A stretch of 64,000 bases of DNA from Hyaloraphidium curvatum (taxonomy: Eukaryota; Monoblepharomycota; Hyaloraphidiomycetes; Hyaloraphidiales; Hyaloraphidiaceae). The DNA is taken from NCBI GenBank assembly GCA_025558095.1, contig JAIVFI010000042.1:372001-436000 (forward strand), read 5' to 3'. The notes below the pieces were generated by a model. The model had not been told where the DNA came from. It was given only the letters and a program-made list of their open reading frames with translations, and made no database searches. A program made the position numbers and the translations under genes. Of this stretch, positions 1-11,625 are shown piece by piece (the stretch's first letter is position 1; the number at the start of each line of letters is the position of its first letter).

Positions 1-522
1 CGGCGGTGGCCGCCGTTCCGCGGGATGTGGGCGTTCCCGGGCGGCTTCGTCGAGTACGGCGAGGACCCGCGCGCCGCGGCCGTGCGCGAGCTGCGCGAGG
101 AGACCGGCATGGCGGTGGCCGCGCGCGACGGCGACGTGGCCGAGCGGGACGCCGCGGCGCGCGCGCCCGAGGACGCTGAGAGGGAGCTGGAGCGGACGGC
201 GCGGCTGGTCGACGTCAACGGCTCGCCGGACGCCGACCCGCGCGGCCACGCCGTGTCGATCGTCTACGCCGTGCGGACGCCGCGGTTCCTGCCCGGCGAC
301 CTGGTGTCGGGCTCGAGGGAAGCGCGCAGGCGGTTTCTGGACGCGCTGAGGCCGCGCGACGATGCCGCCGAGGTCGGCTGGGTGGCGCTGGAGGACATCC
401 AGAGCGGCAAGGAGAAGCTCGCGTTCGCGCACGGCGACACGGTGCTGGGACCGTGGATGGATTTCTGGGAGCGCGAGGGCAAGCTGGGGAAGGGCGACGA
501 CGCGTGGTTCGTCGAAGTATAG
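1..522 (+). CDS. Nudix hydrolase, 5' end cut by the window edge
   Basis: The frame is open from base 1 and ends at the TAG at 520-522. Residues just before the first internal ATG (base 25) read RRWPPFRG, the usual lead-in to a Nudix domain, so the gene almost certainly starts outside the window. The Nudix box is complete: GFVEYGE, seven residues, then RELREETGM, matching Gx5Ex7REUxEExGU, which binds the divalent metal. Nudix enzymes hydrolyse nucleoside diphosphates linked to another group; ADP-ribose or a related nucleotide sugar is the commonest substrate for this arrangement, but the substrate cannot be read here. The rest is an ordinary alpha/beta Nudix fold with no visible membrane segment or targeting signal. 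Family confidence is high, specificity is unknown. Confidence 0.85.
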   Translation, partial: RRWPPFRGMWAFPGGFVEYGEDPRAAAVRELREETGMAVAARDGDVAERDAAARAPEDAERELERTARLVDVNGSPDADPRGHAVSIVYAVRTPRFLPGDLVSGSREARRRFLDALRPRDDAAEVGWVALEDIQSGKEKLAFAHGDTVLGPWMDFWEREGKLGKGDDAWFVEV

Positions 523-865
523 GCATGTGGAGAGAGTTATACCCCTCTTGGCGTTCCGATGTGCCGTTTTAGCCTATGCCCGTGGTGACTCTGGGGCCGG
601 CACGGCAAGCCCGTGCAGATCGGGGCCCGGATCTATCCGTGAGCCATATCGCGCCGATCAAGGCACGCTGAAGTATGTCGATCGATCCTGTAACCGCCCT
701 GAGGATGGTGTGATCGGGCGGCCGCAGGGGCAGGGCACGAGGCTAAATCTGCCCGCCCCGTCGGCCCTGAAACTCCAGGCACCGGTGTCCCCCTCCGGCC
801 GCCCCATTTGCCATCGCCCCACCGCGTCGAGCCCTTCGGAGGCTCAGCAACTCGCCGAGCGCGCC
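523..865. other. intergenic, nothing seen
   Basis: No supported gene, repeat or RNA was recognised. It holds the 3' flank of the Nudix gene and the 5' flank of the desaturase-like gene, both on the plus strand. Confidence 0.5.
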
Positions 866-2456
866 ATGGCCGGAGGGCGCACGGACCCCGCGGCGACCGC
901 CAACGCACGTGCGCCGCCCAAGTCCGCCACACCCCGCATCCCGACCCCCGCGGGCGACCCGGCCGGGCAGACCCCCGGGGACGAACTCAACGCGCGCACG
1001 CTCGCCCTGGGCGGCGAGCCGTGGCCGACATCGCGCTACTTCCGCTGGGAGTTCCTCTTTGGCGCCGCACTGTGCGCCAACTTTGCCCTGTTCTGGGCGC
1101 CCTCGCTGCTGCTGCAGGGGCAGTCGTGGCACCTCTTCTTCAAGCGGTTCCTGCAGCCCGTGTACGATGCCATGGACCGGTCGCCCGCCGTCCGCGGGTT
1201 CGCCGAGAGATACGTGTACTCGAAGCCGCAGCACGCCGACTTCTTCGTCACGACGGTCCTGATCACCGTGTCGACCGCGGTGTCGGCCGTCGCGCTGATC
1301 GCGATCCAGAACAAGCTGGGGTACCTGCCGTGGACCGTGCTGCTGCTCTACTACAACGTCTGGTGGGTCATCCGCGCGGCGCCTACCGGCGGTGCTGACC
1401 GCTTCGACTGCCAGGCTCGGTCTCGGCGGCCGCATGATGGGCGCCACCTACGCCCTGACCCACCGCGAGGCGCACACCCCCACCCTTTACCGCCGCTCGA
1501 TCCGCGACACCCTGGGCACCATCTCCAGCGACTGGGTCGGCCTCATGTACGGGAACGTCCCCGACCTCTTCGCCACCTCCCACATCTGGGTGCACCACAA
1601 GCTCAACGGCGCCCCGCCCGACACCATCTACATGTGGGACAACCCCCGCGACTCGCTCCGGGGTTTCGCCCTCTTCGTCACCCGGATGTTCCACAACCTC
1701 GCCGGCACCTCCTCGCTCCGCATCTTCGAGGTCAACAAGCGCCCCGCGCTGCACGCCAAGCTGCGCGCGGGGATGCTCAAGTTCTGGGTCTACACTCCGC
1801 TGGTCCTCCTCGTCCTCACGCGGAGCCCGTCGTTCCTGTTCTGGATCTGGCTCCAGCCGCTGCTCTGCATGACGGTGTTCCTGGCCGTCGTCAACGTGTC
1901 GCAGCACGCGTTTGTGGAGTACGACGAACAGGGGAAGCTGGTGCCCGCCGTGACCAGCATGACGGTGCTCGACGGGTGGGTGTCCACGGTGGGCTCGCGC
2001 CGAGGGATCACCGACCTCACCGCGCTTCGAATCAAGGATGGACGACTACTGGGGCGAGGACAACCACATCAGCCACCACAACTCGGTCACGACCTACTTC
2101 CGGGACCTCCCCGAATGGTCCGTGCCCCCCCTGCCCCATCGATCGCGGCACGCTGACCCCGCCCCGCCGCCAGGAACGCCGCCCAGCGCGACGAATGGCG
2201 CCGCGTGCGCGCGTCGGTGTTCCGCGGCACCTCCATCGTCGAACTCTCCGTCCTGGTCCTGCTCGGCAAGTGGGACGAGCTCGCGGCGTACTACGTCGAC
2301 CACTCGGACACGCCGATGGACAAGGGGGAGGTGGCGAGGATGCTCGCGGACAGGGCGAGGAGGGTGCAGATGCGGTGGGAGGAGTACCAGGACGGGCCGT
2401 GGCGGTGTCCCTTGCTGGGCAAGGTGGCCGCGGACAAGGGCGAGGAGGAGGACTGA
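866..2456 (+). CDS. membrane di-iron fatty acid desaturase/hydroxylase-like protein, four exons
   Basis: Exons 866-1362, 1415-1975, 2037-2117 and 2174-2456 give 473 residues. Introns of 52, 61 and 56 nt start GTGGGT, GTGGGT and GTCCGT; the first and third carry a clear CTGAC branch sequence. The ATG at 866 has a good context (CGCCATGG). Three histidine clusters that would bind two irons are visible: HREAH, then HIWVHH about 40 residues on, then HISHHN in the short third exon. Several hydrophobic stretches suggest an ER membrane protein. The segment after the second cluster (LNGAPPDT, DNPRDS) recalls AlkB-type alkane hydroxylases as much as acyl desaturases, so the reaction (desaturation or hydroxylation of an acyl or alkyl chain) is not settled. 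The family call is firm. Confidence 0.8.
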
Positions 2457-2677
2457 TCTCGGGGCCGGGGGGACTCATGCCGGGCCGGGGATAGATGCTA
2501 GACGGCGTCTGGAGGCACGATTATGGTATGATGCAATGATATTGCCGCGAAAGGGGAACGATCGCCGGATCGCTTGGCAGTGGCCCGATGACCTGCGGAG
2601 CTTCGGGCTGTGCGCGGCCGCATTTTCACCGCAGGTCATCTTCTGCATGTCCCGCACGCGCAAATCGGGCAAGTAGC

Positions 2678-5660
2678 ATGGCGGAATCATTATCCGCGGA
2701 CCGTGTAGCCTCCGGTGCCACCGCGATGGAGGCGAACGGCCCGCTTGCGGTGTTGGAGACGGTGCAGGACGGCGACGCGCAACCGACCGGGACGCAGGAC
2801 ACCGCACCCCCGGAATCCGCTCCGGCGTCTACGGAGCCGGCCGTCGACGGAGCCCCCGACGGCGCGCCGATTCAGTCGAAGATACCCGTGGGGCCGGCGC
2901 CGAAGGACTACGCGGCCAACGGGGCGGCTCCCGTCGCCGAGAAACGGCCGACCGGCCCCCCGGCATGGGCCGCCAAGGAGTACCCGCACATTCCGCTCGC
3001 GATCGTCATCATGATCGTCGGCTCGCGCGGCGACGTGCAGCCCTTCGTGGCCCTCGGCCGCATGCTCAAGCAGCGGTACGGCCACCGCGTCCGGCTCGCG
3101 ACCCACGCGACCTTCCGCTCCTTCGTCACCGACGCCGGCCTCGAGTTCTACCCGCTCGCTGCGGATCCGGCGGAGCTCATGGCGTACATGGTGAAAAATC
3201 CCGGGGTCTTCCCTTCAAGGGAGTCGGTTCGCTCGGGGGACATCGGCAAGAAGCGCAACGCGATCGAGGCCATCCTGGATTCCTGCTGGGACGCCTGCAT
3301 CAAGCCCGATCCCGGTGTTCCCGGCGGACGTCCGTTTCTCGCCCAGCTCATCATCTCGAACCCCGTCACATTCGCGCACGTGCACTGCGCGCAGCGCCTT
3401 CGGGTGCCGCTGCACATCTTCTTCACGGTGAGCCGACGTCGCAGAAGAAGTGGGCCTGCGTCGTTCTGACAAGGCGCATGCAGATGCCCTGGACGCCGAC
3501 CCGCTCGTTCCCCCACCCTCTGGTCCGATCCTCGGGCATAGTTTCGGACGACGCAAGCCTTACAAACTACCTATCATATGGTTTTGTCGAAAACCTCACA
3601 TGGACTGGCCTTCAGGACCTAATCAACGGCTTCCGGAAGAACACTCTCGGACTCCAACCGATCAGCCAGCTACGCGGGCCGTATCTCATGGGAAGCCACG
3701 CGATCCCGACGACCTACACCTGGTCGCCCGATCTGGTGCCCAAGCCGCCGGATTGGGTCACGGGCCCGCGCAAGGGGACCGCGGAGCCGCCTGCGTGGCG
3801 GGCGGTGGGCGAGCCGGCGATGCGGCGGACGCCCGAGGACGGCGAGATGATCGACGTGTGCGGGTTCCTGTACCTCGACACCCTGGCCAAGGGGTACGAG
3901 CCCCCGGCGGAGCTGGCCGATTTCCTGGTGCGCAGGACGGACCAGAAGATCGTGTACATCGGGTTCGGCTCCGTCGTCGTGCCGGATCCGGACGCGTTCA
4001 CCAAGGTCATCCTGGAGGGGGTCAAGCTCGCGGGCGTCCGCGCGCTCGTCAGCCAGGGATGGGGCGGGCTCGGGATGAAGGACCAGCCGGCGGAGGAGAT
4101 GGACGGCGAGAAGCAGGTGCTCTTTATCGGCAACACGCCGCATGATTGGCTGTTCCTGCAAGTGAGAACGATTGGCTAAGGAACATATCGCCGGATCTCA
4201 TGGTGATCGCCATGATCCCATTGTACAGATCGACGCCGTTGTTCACCATGGGGGTGCAGGAACAACCGCTGCCGGGCTCAAGGGTAGGTGTGGAAGAATT
4301 TGCTCTCCTCCGGGCCACTCAGACACCTGCACAAAGCCGACCGGCCGACCTTTGTCGTCCCCTTCTTCGGCGACCAGCCATTCTGGGGCTCCATGGTGCA
4401 CCGCATGGGCCTGGGCGCAGCCCCCGTTCACTTCAAGGAACTAACAGCAGAGAAGCTCGCCGATGCCATCCGCACCTGCCTCGACCCAGCGGTCGCGGAG
4501 AAAGCCAAGGAGATCGGCGCCCGCATGCGCGAGGAGACGGGCGTCCTCAACGCGTGCCGGTCGATCCACAGGCACCTCCCGCTCGACGGGCTGCGGTGCC
4601 AGCTCCTTCCCGAGCGGCTGGCAACGCATCGCCTGCGGTTCGGGCCCAAGCTGGCCATGTGCGCCGCGGCGGCGGACGTGCTCATCAAGCGGGGTCTGGT
4701 TCCCAAGTGGCAGCTGAGGCGGCGGAACGGCGGCCTGGTCAAGTGGGACATGGACGACGTGCCGATCGAGCGTGGGTTCTGGTGTCCGGAGCGCCGTGCT
4801 TTTCTGATGCATCGGCCGCAGTGGTCACTGCCATTTTGCGCATCGGCAAGGACGTCACCCTGGACTTTGTTGAGGGCGCTACAGGCCTCTTTTACGAGCC
4901 AGTCAAGGGCGGCCGCGCAGCAACGGCCGAGAAACGTCCCTTGGAAGCCTTCAAGGGCATCGGCAAGGGCATATTCGTCCTCGCCTACTGTCCCGTCAAG
5001 GCGGCCGGCCGCATCCTCGGGTACTCCGCCGACGGCCTGCGCAACGCGGCGTCGACGTTCGAAGGGAAGCCCCCGCAGGCGCGCAAGCCCGTCACGTCCC
5101 TGGCCACTGGCGCCAAGGCGGGTTGCGAGGCGGTGTACAAGGGCTTCGTGGATGGGCTCGGGGGCTTCTTGACCAAGCCCGTGACCGTGCCGAGGCGCTT
5201 CGGCGTCGTCGGGGTGCCGCTCGGCATGGCGGCGGGCATAAGCTCGCTGATGAAGCCGTTCGGGGGCATGATGGACTTTTGCTACCAGATCATCAAGGGC
5301 GCCAAGCACGACATCCTGCTGCTGCTCACCCCAGAGCAGGAGGCGCGGCGAAGAGAAGCCGCCAAGGTCGTAAAGCACGTCGGCATCGTCGGCGGGCCCG
5401 TGCCGGACGACGCCGGGGACGCACCAGCAGCAGCAGAGCCCCTGCTCACGGCCGAGGAGGAAGAGCTGGTGGTCAAGAGGTTCCAGGAGTTCCGCAAGTC
5501 GGGCGGGGAACCGTGGTTCGGATCAGAGATCCGCGCCCAAATGGCCGAGAACGACATGCAGGCCTCGGACAGCAAGTTGCGTTTGCAGAACAACTTCCAG
5601 GCAACGGTGATGGGCAGGAAAGCAAGGGCGGCGCAGGGCGCGTTCAAGCCTATTGCTTGA
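2678..5660 (+). CDS. sterol 3-beta-glucosyltransferase (UDP-glucose:sterol, GT1/GT28 type), five exons
   Basis: Exons 2678-3427, 3484-4161, 4229-4283, 4337-4771 and 4822-5660 give 918 residues. All four joins restore conserved sequence, for example FFT/MPWTPTR and AAGLK/ADRPTFVVPFFGDQPFWG. The N-terminal half has the GT28-like start IVGSRGDVQPFVALG and PAELMAYMVKNPG; the C-terminal half carries the UDP-sugar site VHHGGAGTTAAG followed by PFFGDQPFWG. The enzyme would glucosylate ergosterol or related sterols at membranes. A disordered leader of about 105 residues precedes the catalytic region, and a 300-residue tail rich in amphipathic, glycine-containing segments follows, as in the filamentous-fungal family. 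No GRAM or PH domain precedes it, unlike yeast ATG26. Introns are 50-67 nt. Confidence 0.9.
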
Positions 5661-5737
5661 GACTCTGCGTGTTCAACACGAACATTAAATTGACATCTCG
5701 GCCTCTCCAACCCCAATCCACTCGTTCCTGCCGTGCT

Positions 5738-7295
5738 TCAGGGCGAAGGACATGCCACATCCAGCACAATCGCCACCCCGCTCGTCCGCAGCAACGACCA
5801 CACTGCTGCCAGCACGGTGATCGAGGTGACCAGCACCGTCCTGACCACGGCAACGCCAACGGGAAAGCCAGCAAACCGCGCGCGGTGCCGCTCGGCGGCG
5901 GCAAAGGCCGCGAGCACCTCGGCGTGATATCGCAAAGGGCTCGAGGGGTCGCCGCCGGCGGCTACGAGGCAAGCAGTGCGGGCGCGCAAACAAAGGTCGG
6001 AGATGGCGGAGATTTCCGAGTTAGAGGCGGCGATGTTGATCAGGTCCGTCATGAGAATGAAGAGGGTAAAGGCGAGGAGGATCACCACCCAGAGTGGGAC
6101 GCAAGCACCGGCAATCTGTCAGGGCCGGATTAAGACGGTTCTGTGTCGGCCTAAAAGGTGCCGGAAGTGAACCCACGATGTTGGTGATCGAAACGATGCA
6201 CACGGTGGCCAAGTACATAACCACGGCCATGCTTCCAGATTGAAGCACGGGCGAACGCTTCTCCCAGACCGCGACAAGGCTCAAGTGGAAGTCTACGTAC
6301 GGCTGTCGGCTCCTGGGGGTCGGCGGCGTTTGCGGCTTCTCCAGCATGTCCATCAGAAGGAGACTCATGGCGCGGTGATGCAATCGCATCGTCAACTTGG
6401 AAGCGGAAATGCTGCCCGAGGTGCGGTAGATCGCGAGGCCAGTGAAGAAGTCGGCAGTGTAGGCCAGCCAGGCGGCCGTTATCAGCCCTGCCCACCAGAT
6501 GCTCCACGTCCAGGGAGCAAGCGTGATGGTAGCGGTCGAAGCCACCAGCCAGAAAGAAGCCACAGGGAGCAGAATGCGAAGTGGGAGTTCCAAAAGGCGC
6601 AGGCGGCCCGCGGAGCGCATCAGACCGCCTGCGCAGGAATTCCTGGAGCAGGGACAGAGCTTGTCGGCCGGATCATGCGCCAAGAGCTTCGATGCTAGAC
6701 CCGCCCGGTCGGCTTCGGGGTCTGCCTCGGAGTCGGCACCGGGCAATGGCGCGTCCAGACCGCTGCTGCCTTTCCTGACCAGCGATTTCCAGCGCGCAAA
6801 GACGGCTAGTGGGTGCCCAGCGGCGTCTGCGTCCAAGCCGACCTGCGCGCCGACCAAGGGTTTCCGGAATCCGTGCAAGTAGCCGGCAGAGGCTATTCCC
6901 CCGGCAACCACTGCCAAGGAGCAGAGGCCGGTGGATAGCATGGAGGCCAGCATTGCCTGCGCCGAAAACAGCGAGCCGCGCCCGACATAAGTCACGGCCA
7001 GTAGCGGCCATTCCAGCAAGGCCAAAATGGCCAGCCTGGGGACGAACGAGGTGCCGCGGCCGACGAACGCAAACTGCAGCCGCGCCAGGCCGCGCAGCGG
7101 CTGCGGCAGCTCGGCCAGCAGCGCGCGTCGCGAGAGCGGCGCGTGTTCCCGGGCAGCGCCGGCGGGGTCGGCGGGCGCCGGGATGCCGAGCTCGGGCTCA
7201 ACGGGGGGCGGCGTCGGGAAGAGCGCGAGCGCCTCCGCCGCGCTGAACATGCCCAGCACAGGGGGCGACTTGTCAGCTATCTCATCGGACTCCAT
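5738..7295 (-). CDS. multipass membrane protein, member 1 of a four-copy family in this window
   Basis: Exons 6177-7295 and 5738-6115 on the minus strand give 498 residues; the 61-nt intron starts GTGGGT and ends CAG. Family marks shared with the copies near 33, 39 and 46 kb are: ALFPTPPP near the N terminus, a proline-rich leader, SAHPLAVFAR-like GHPLAVFAR, a cysteine motif CPCSRNSCAG (CPCx4CAG), an LRLHHRA segment, and a C-terminal VWSLLRTSGV. At least six hydrophobic segments of 18-25 residues suggest a multipass membrane protein. It is the most divergent of the four. I do not recognise the family and assign no function. Its 5' neighbour is an F-box-like gene on the same strand, an arrangement repeated elsewhere in the window. 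Confidence 0.75.
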
Positions 7296-8211
7296 GGTCG
7301 GTTGCGCTGGGAGAGGCGCGTCTCGAGCTTCGAGCTTACAGTCAACGATGCTGCAGAGATGCGTGGATCCTTCCGCCCTTCCATCGCGAGCTTCCGCCGT
7401 CGAACACTATCAATCTCTCCATCCTGGCACCGGTCCTTCGTTTTGCGCTCAATGCACTCTCTCACATTAAGAACTGTGCCGGATCGTTGATTCTTCCTCG
7501 ATGGTACAATGAACATTGGGAATTTGGTCGATCCGCACTATTCCGGCCAAATCCACCATCGTGTCTTCCTCACGGGGTAACGTAGAACTTGGAAAGTGCG
7601 GGGACAGAGTTCCCGCTCGAACTTGGCTTCGAAGTGATCTTGGCCCGGGCGATGCCAAACTTTCGGCTGGCTGAGGTGGACCCTGCACGGATTCCGGCCA
7701 GACCAACCATCGTGTCCTCCTCACTGGCTCAAATAGATTCTGGGAAGCGCGGGGACAGAGTTCCCGCTCGAACTTGGCTTCGAAGTGATCTTGGACCCCG
7801 CCATTGCAGGCCAGTTAGGACGGTTACCTTTGAAAGCATCGTTGGATCGGATTGCTTTCGTCGGAGGGAACCATCAACATGACGAGTTGCGGAACGACCT
7901 CTAGGCGACGGAAAGGCCGGGACAGCTAGGGCGGCGGAGGGCTCCTTCAATCCCGTTGTATGATCCTCGTGCAAAATCCATGAAGCGAAAATTCTACTGC
8001 GTCAGAAAAGGAGTGACGGCCCGAGGTCCGCGCGGGAGCTCCAGGAAAGGCAATCAGGAAAGACGACGACCGGTTCGTCGTACGGGCCGAGCGAGACCGA
8101 AGGAAGGCTGCACCAGGACTCTTCCGCCTCGGTCGGCGAGTTGTCCGTCTGCACGGCGATCCTGATGGTGCGATCGCCCCGGGATGCCGCTGGGAGGGTG
8201 GCTCTGAGCCG
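7296..8211. other. intergenic with one tandem duplication
   Basis: Nothing coding is supported. The middle (about 7540-7841) is a two-copy tandem duplication, listed separately. The remainder is unremarkable GC-rich spacer between two minus-strand genes. Confidence 0.5.
7540..7841. repeat. tandem duplication, two copies of a 151-bp unit
   Basis: The decamer ATTCCGGCCA occurs at 7540 and 7691. The following bases stay alignable for the whole interval, including the shared block GGGGACAGAGTTCCCGCTCG and the next 30 bases. The copies differ by scattered substitutions, so the duplication is not very recent. No ORF with gene-like features crosses it. Confidence 0.85.
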
Positions 8212-9265
8212 TTACTCGGCCTCGGAGCCCGGTTCCACCGCGCTCGGGTTGCGGATGTAGAATGTCCGGAGGTTGGAAGGCAGGCCCAGGGCCACACTCA
8301 CAAACTCGAGGTTGGGTCGCGATGCGCTCAGCATACGGAGGCTTTCGAGGCCCATGACGAATTCCCAGACAGTGCGGCCCGCTTCATGATCGTTCGTGGC
8401 TTGGATCAAAAGGGCGTCGGGCCTGAAGGCAGGTTCATTCCGGAGCCTGAGCATGGTCGCGACCGAGAGCTTGCCCTCCTTCAGCGTCGCAACAGCTTTA
8501 GTACCGACCAGGAGGTCGGCATCGATGTAAAACGCGCTCGACCAGGCGGTAATGCTGTCGGAGCGCGCGATCGCGGCGATGAGCTTCCCCAGGGCCGCCT
8601 GCTTCCTGGGGCCGGGGAAGGTACGGTCGCCGTTGGGCCGGAGGATGTAGAGCCGTTCGAGAAGCGGGGGCAACTCCACGGCGTCGAGGTCCTCGTATCC
8701 GTCGCTCAGCTGGAAGAAGAGGGATCGTAGGCTTTCCGAACGCGCGAGCTCCCGAAGCACGGGGCTGATTCTCGCGCCGAGTTCCAGGCCGAGAAGATTG
8801 ACGGTACCGCCAGATATCAATCCCTCGACAAAATGGTCTTCCTCGCCTTCCGAAGGCGAATAAGCGGCCGGCCAAGAAACACACTTCAGCATCCGGCAGC
8901 GCCGGAGGAGCTCCAGTGCGTTGATCAACGAATATGGTTCCATGGCTAGGCTTCAATCCGAACAGTAGCATGCTTACGTGCCGAAACTTGTCCGAGTTGG
9001 CCGAGTCCCGGAGGAAAGCAGCGAAGTTGTCGGCCGCTGTTCGGGCATTGTTGCTGCCCCGGTGGAACCACGTTTCCTCGATGCGATAGAGACGCCAGGG
9101 TTGGAGGAGTTCGTTGCAGCTCCGCGACGCGAGTGCAAACTCCAACAGTGTGCGAGAGTCCGACGGGAAGCAGCGTGCCACGAGGAACAGGACCTCCGGC
9201 GGCAGCAGCGGAGACGGAACGGGGGCTCCGGCACTCTCGGCGGCGTCGGATCCGGGCGCGGCCAT
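8212..9265 (-). CDS. F-box-like protein with a reading-frame break near 8945
   Basis: The ATG at 9265 opens a frame with an F-box-like segment (LLPPEVLFLVARCFP, then LEFALASRSCNELLQPW). The second half, ending at 8212, is leucine-rich and fits LRR-type substrate-binding regions. The two halves lie in different frames and meet near 8945-8990. Either a single extra base follows KPS, or an intron begins at GTAAGC after KFRH; the obvious 32-nt option does not restore frame, while a 67-nt option ending CTGGAG does. F-box proteins bring substrates to SCF ubiquitin ligases through Skp1. It lies upstream of a membrane-family gene on the same strand, as do other F-box genes here. It could be a pseudogene. 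Confidence 0.6.
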
Positions 9266-9423
9266 CGTGGATCACTATTCTCTCGGCTCAGGAATGATGC
9301 CTTTCCTTTGGGCAATGACAGTCCTCTCGGGTGGACGCGTTCATCTGCCGCGCGTCGCGGGCGGCCAATCTCTTCGGCCCGTGTCGAGCCGTCGCCCGAC
9401 CCAGCGCCGCCCCGTTCCCACCG

Positions 9424-10314
9424 ATGAAAGTCTCCGACGCGATCCACGCACGGCACTCGTGCCGGCAGTTCCTCGCCGACCGCCCCGTGCCCGAAGAGAC
9501 GGTCCGCCGCCTGCTCGAGCTCGCCGCGCGCGCGCCCTCGGGAGGCAACACGCAACCATGGCACGTCTACGTCGTCACCGGAAAGGCCAAAGAGGAGCTT
9601 TCCAAGGCTGCGAGGGCCGAGATGGGCAAGGGGAACTTCGCCGACAAGCCCGAGTACCAGATGTACCCGAAACCAGCGGATTCCGCGGCCTACATGGCTC
9701 GGAGGAGGTGCGGCTTGGCATTTGGGGCATCTCTGGGCGGCGATTGACCGTGGAGACGTCCTTATGCTGCGTGCCGACGCAACAGGAAGCTCGGATTCGA
9801 CATGTACGACCTCATGGGTGTTGGCAGGACGGATGCCAAGGCGCGGGGCGAGGCGGCGGCCAGGAACTTTGACTTTTTCGACGCACCTGTCGGTTTGATC
9901 GTCACGGTGGACCGCTTCTCGGACAGAAACGGTGGGCGAGCCCTCGGTCGTGTTCTCGGAGGAGGGCTGACGGTTCGATCGCAGCTTGGGGGCACGTGGG
10001 GATGTTCCTACAGACCTTCTGCCTCGCCGCCGCGGAAATGGGCCTGGCGACGTGCCTGCAGGAGGCATGGTCGCAGTACCACACGAGGTGGGTCGTCCAG
10101 GTGCCCTCGAGGAACCGGACCGGGTACCAACACCATCATCCCCGTGTCTAGCGTCGTCTACAAGAACCTCCCCATCCCCCAGACCGAGATCGTGTGGTGC
10201 GGGATCGCACTGGGCTACGAGGACAAGTCGGCAAAGGTCAACACGCTCAAGAGCGAGCGCGAGCCCGTGGACGTCTTCACGAAGTTCTTCGACACGCTGC
10301 CGGCGAAGCTCTGA
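9424..10314 (+). CDS. FMN-dependent nitroreductase family protein, four exons
   Basis: Exons 9424-9707, 9786-9931, 9985-10087 and 10152-10314 give 231 residues, close to the usual family size. Introns are 78, 53 and 64 nt. The N terminus reads AIHARHSCRQF, the arginine/serine FMN-phosphate contact, followed by ARAPSGGNTQPWHVYVV, another FMN-binding element. Later blocks are APVGLIVTVDR, MFLQTFCLAAAEMGLATC and the C-terminal CGIALGYED. All are diagnostic of bacterial-type nitroreductases, which use NAD(P)H to reduce nitroaromatics, quinones or enones. The physiological substrate is unknown. The short single-domain form resembles bacterial enzymes, so an old horizontal origin is possible, but it carries normal local introns. 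Confidence 0.85.
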
Positions 10315-10425
10315 GGCGGGGACGACCGGGGCTACTTATTGTGCTAGAGACACGTGGTCGACACATAGAGCAGCAAACACTCAGTCAGTTCCGTTTCCTC
10401 ATACAGATCAGCATAACGAGATCAA

Positions 10426-11625
10426 TCAAGCATATTCATCTCCGGCTTCAGATCCTTCCTCTTCGCCATCTTCCGAGTCGTCCCCAGCGCCACCGTTGCC
10501 GTTGCCCAGGGGCTCCTTGCGGCTCTTGGCCGCCCTCTCCCGCCTAGGCCTCTTGGATGCCCTCTCTTCCTCGTCCTCGTCGTCCGACTCGGCATCCAAC
10601 CCGTCTCGCTCCCCGCTGCCAGCGCGCTTCTTCTTGTTCTTCGCCGCCTTCTCTGCCGCCTTCTCCACCTTGGCCCTCTCGGCATCCTCCTTCTCCTTCT
10701 TTTCCGCTCTCCGCACGTACTCCTTCACCCTTTCCGCCGCCCCCTCGCGGGGCCAGAACCCCTTCTCGTCCCTGTCCACCTGCCCCCGATCGAAAAGCGT
10801 CCGCACCGCCTGGGCCACGTGGGTCCCGAAATCCCGGACGTGGGATCGGGCGACCTGCCCGCTCTGGAGCTGGCCGAGCTGGTTCGCGAGCTGGTTCGCG
10901 CTGGCGAAGATGCTCCGGACCGCGGCCTCGAACCTGCGCGCCTGCTCGTGCCTGTCGCGGTTCCTGGAATCCGCGGCGAGCTGCAGGAGGACGTCGCAGA
11001 TTTCGTAGTTGGAGAGTTTGGGTGCGGGCGGTGGGGCGGGTTCCTCCGAGGACCCGGCCGACGCCGGCGGCGGGGAAGCCTCCGATGCAGGGTGCGTCGA
11101 GGAAGAATGACGTGGCGGGGATGCCTCATCGGCCACGTCCATAGTATCCATCGGTTCGGGAGGCGCCGGAAGAGCTTTGGGTCTCGCGGGCGTCGTGGCG
11201 AGCGTCAGCAGCCCCGTTCCGCGCGATGCGGGTGGGCCGTGGCGCCCGCTCTCCGCGTCGGAAACATGTCCGTCGTCCGCGTCAATGTCCGCTGCATGCT
11301 GTCGGCCACTAGAAGAGGTCGGTTCGGGTGCCTCGAACGCCCGGAGCGCTGCCCCGTATAGCTGCGCTCTCAGGTCCGCCGCCGCCCGGTGCGCTTCCTC
11401 AAGCTCGGCCTTTTGCACGCCAAGCTGTGCATCCAACGCCGCCTTCTCGGCGGTAAGTTCCCCGTTCTTCCTCAGCAGCTCGTTTCGGTGCCGTTTCAGC
11501 GCCCTCTTCTTCACTGTGGCCGTCACCGCCGCCGCATTTGCCTCATCTGCCGCCTTCCTGAAGGCATCACGCTCGGTCTTGGCCGCAGCCCACCCGGCTT
11601 CGGCCTTGTCCCACTGCCGGCGCAT
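10426..11625 (-). CDS. coiled-coil, low-complexity nuclear-type protein
   Basis: The frame ends at 10426. The first in-frame ATG is at 11625, giving 399 residues. The N-terminal 100 residues form a long charged helix typical of coiled coils; a proline/serine-rich linker, a folded middle segment (YEICDVLLQLAADSRNRDR) and a lysine/arginine then acidic tail follow. Stretches such as KNKKKR and KRPRRER look like nuclear localisation signals. An upstream ATG at 11704 in another frame encodes MPRPAKEVMAELL, which would continue the same helix if one base near 11666 were skipped; the true start may lie there. No conserved enzymatic domain is recognised. Confidence 0.55.
   Translation of the reverse strand: MRRQWDKAEAGWAAAKTERDAFRKAADEANAAAVTATVKKRALKRHRNELLRKNGELTAEKAALDAQLGVQKAELEEAHRAAADLRAQLYGAALRAFEAPEPTSSSGRQHAADIDADDGHVSDAESGRHGPPASRGTGLLTLATTPARPKALPAPPEPMDTMDVADEASPPRHSSSTHPASEASPPPASAGSSEEPAPPPAPKLSNYEICDVLLQLAADSRNRDRHEQARRFEAAVRSIFASANQLANQLGQLQSGQVARSHVRDFGTHVAQAVRTLFDRGQVDRDEKGFWPREGAAERVKEYVRRAEKKEKEDAERAKVEKAAEKAAKNKKKRAGSGERDGLDAESDDEDEEERASKRPRRERAAKSRKEPLGNGNGGAGDDSEDGEEEGSEAGDEYA

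Noticed and set aside
362-2494. A 710-codon ORF covering the Nudix end and the desaturase
   Set aside because: It fuses shadow sequence with real exon 1; past 1362 it reads out of frame, and the histidine clusters require the spliced frames.
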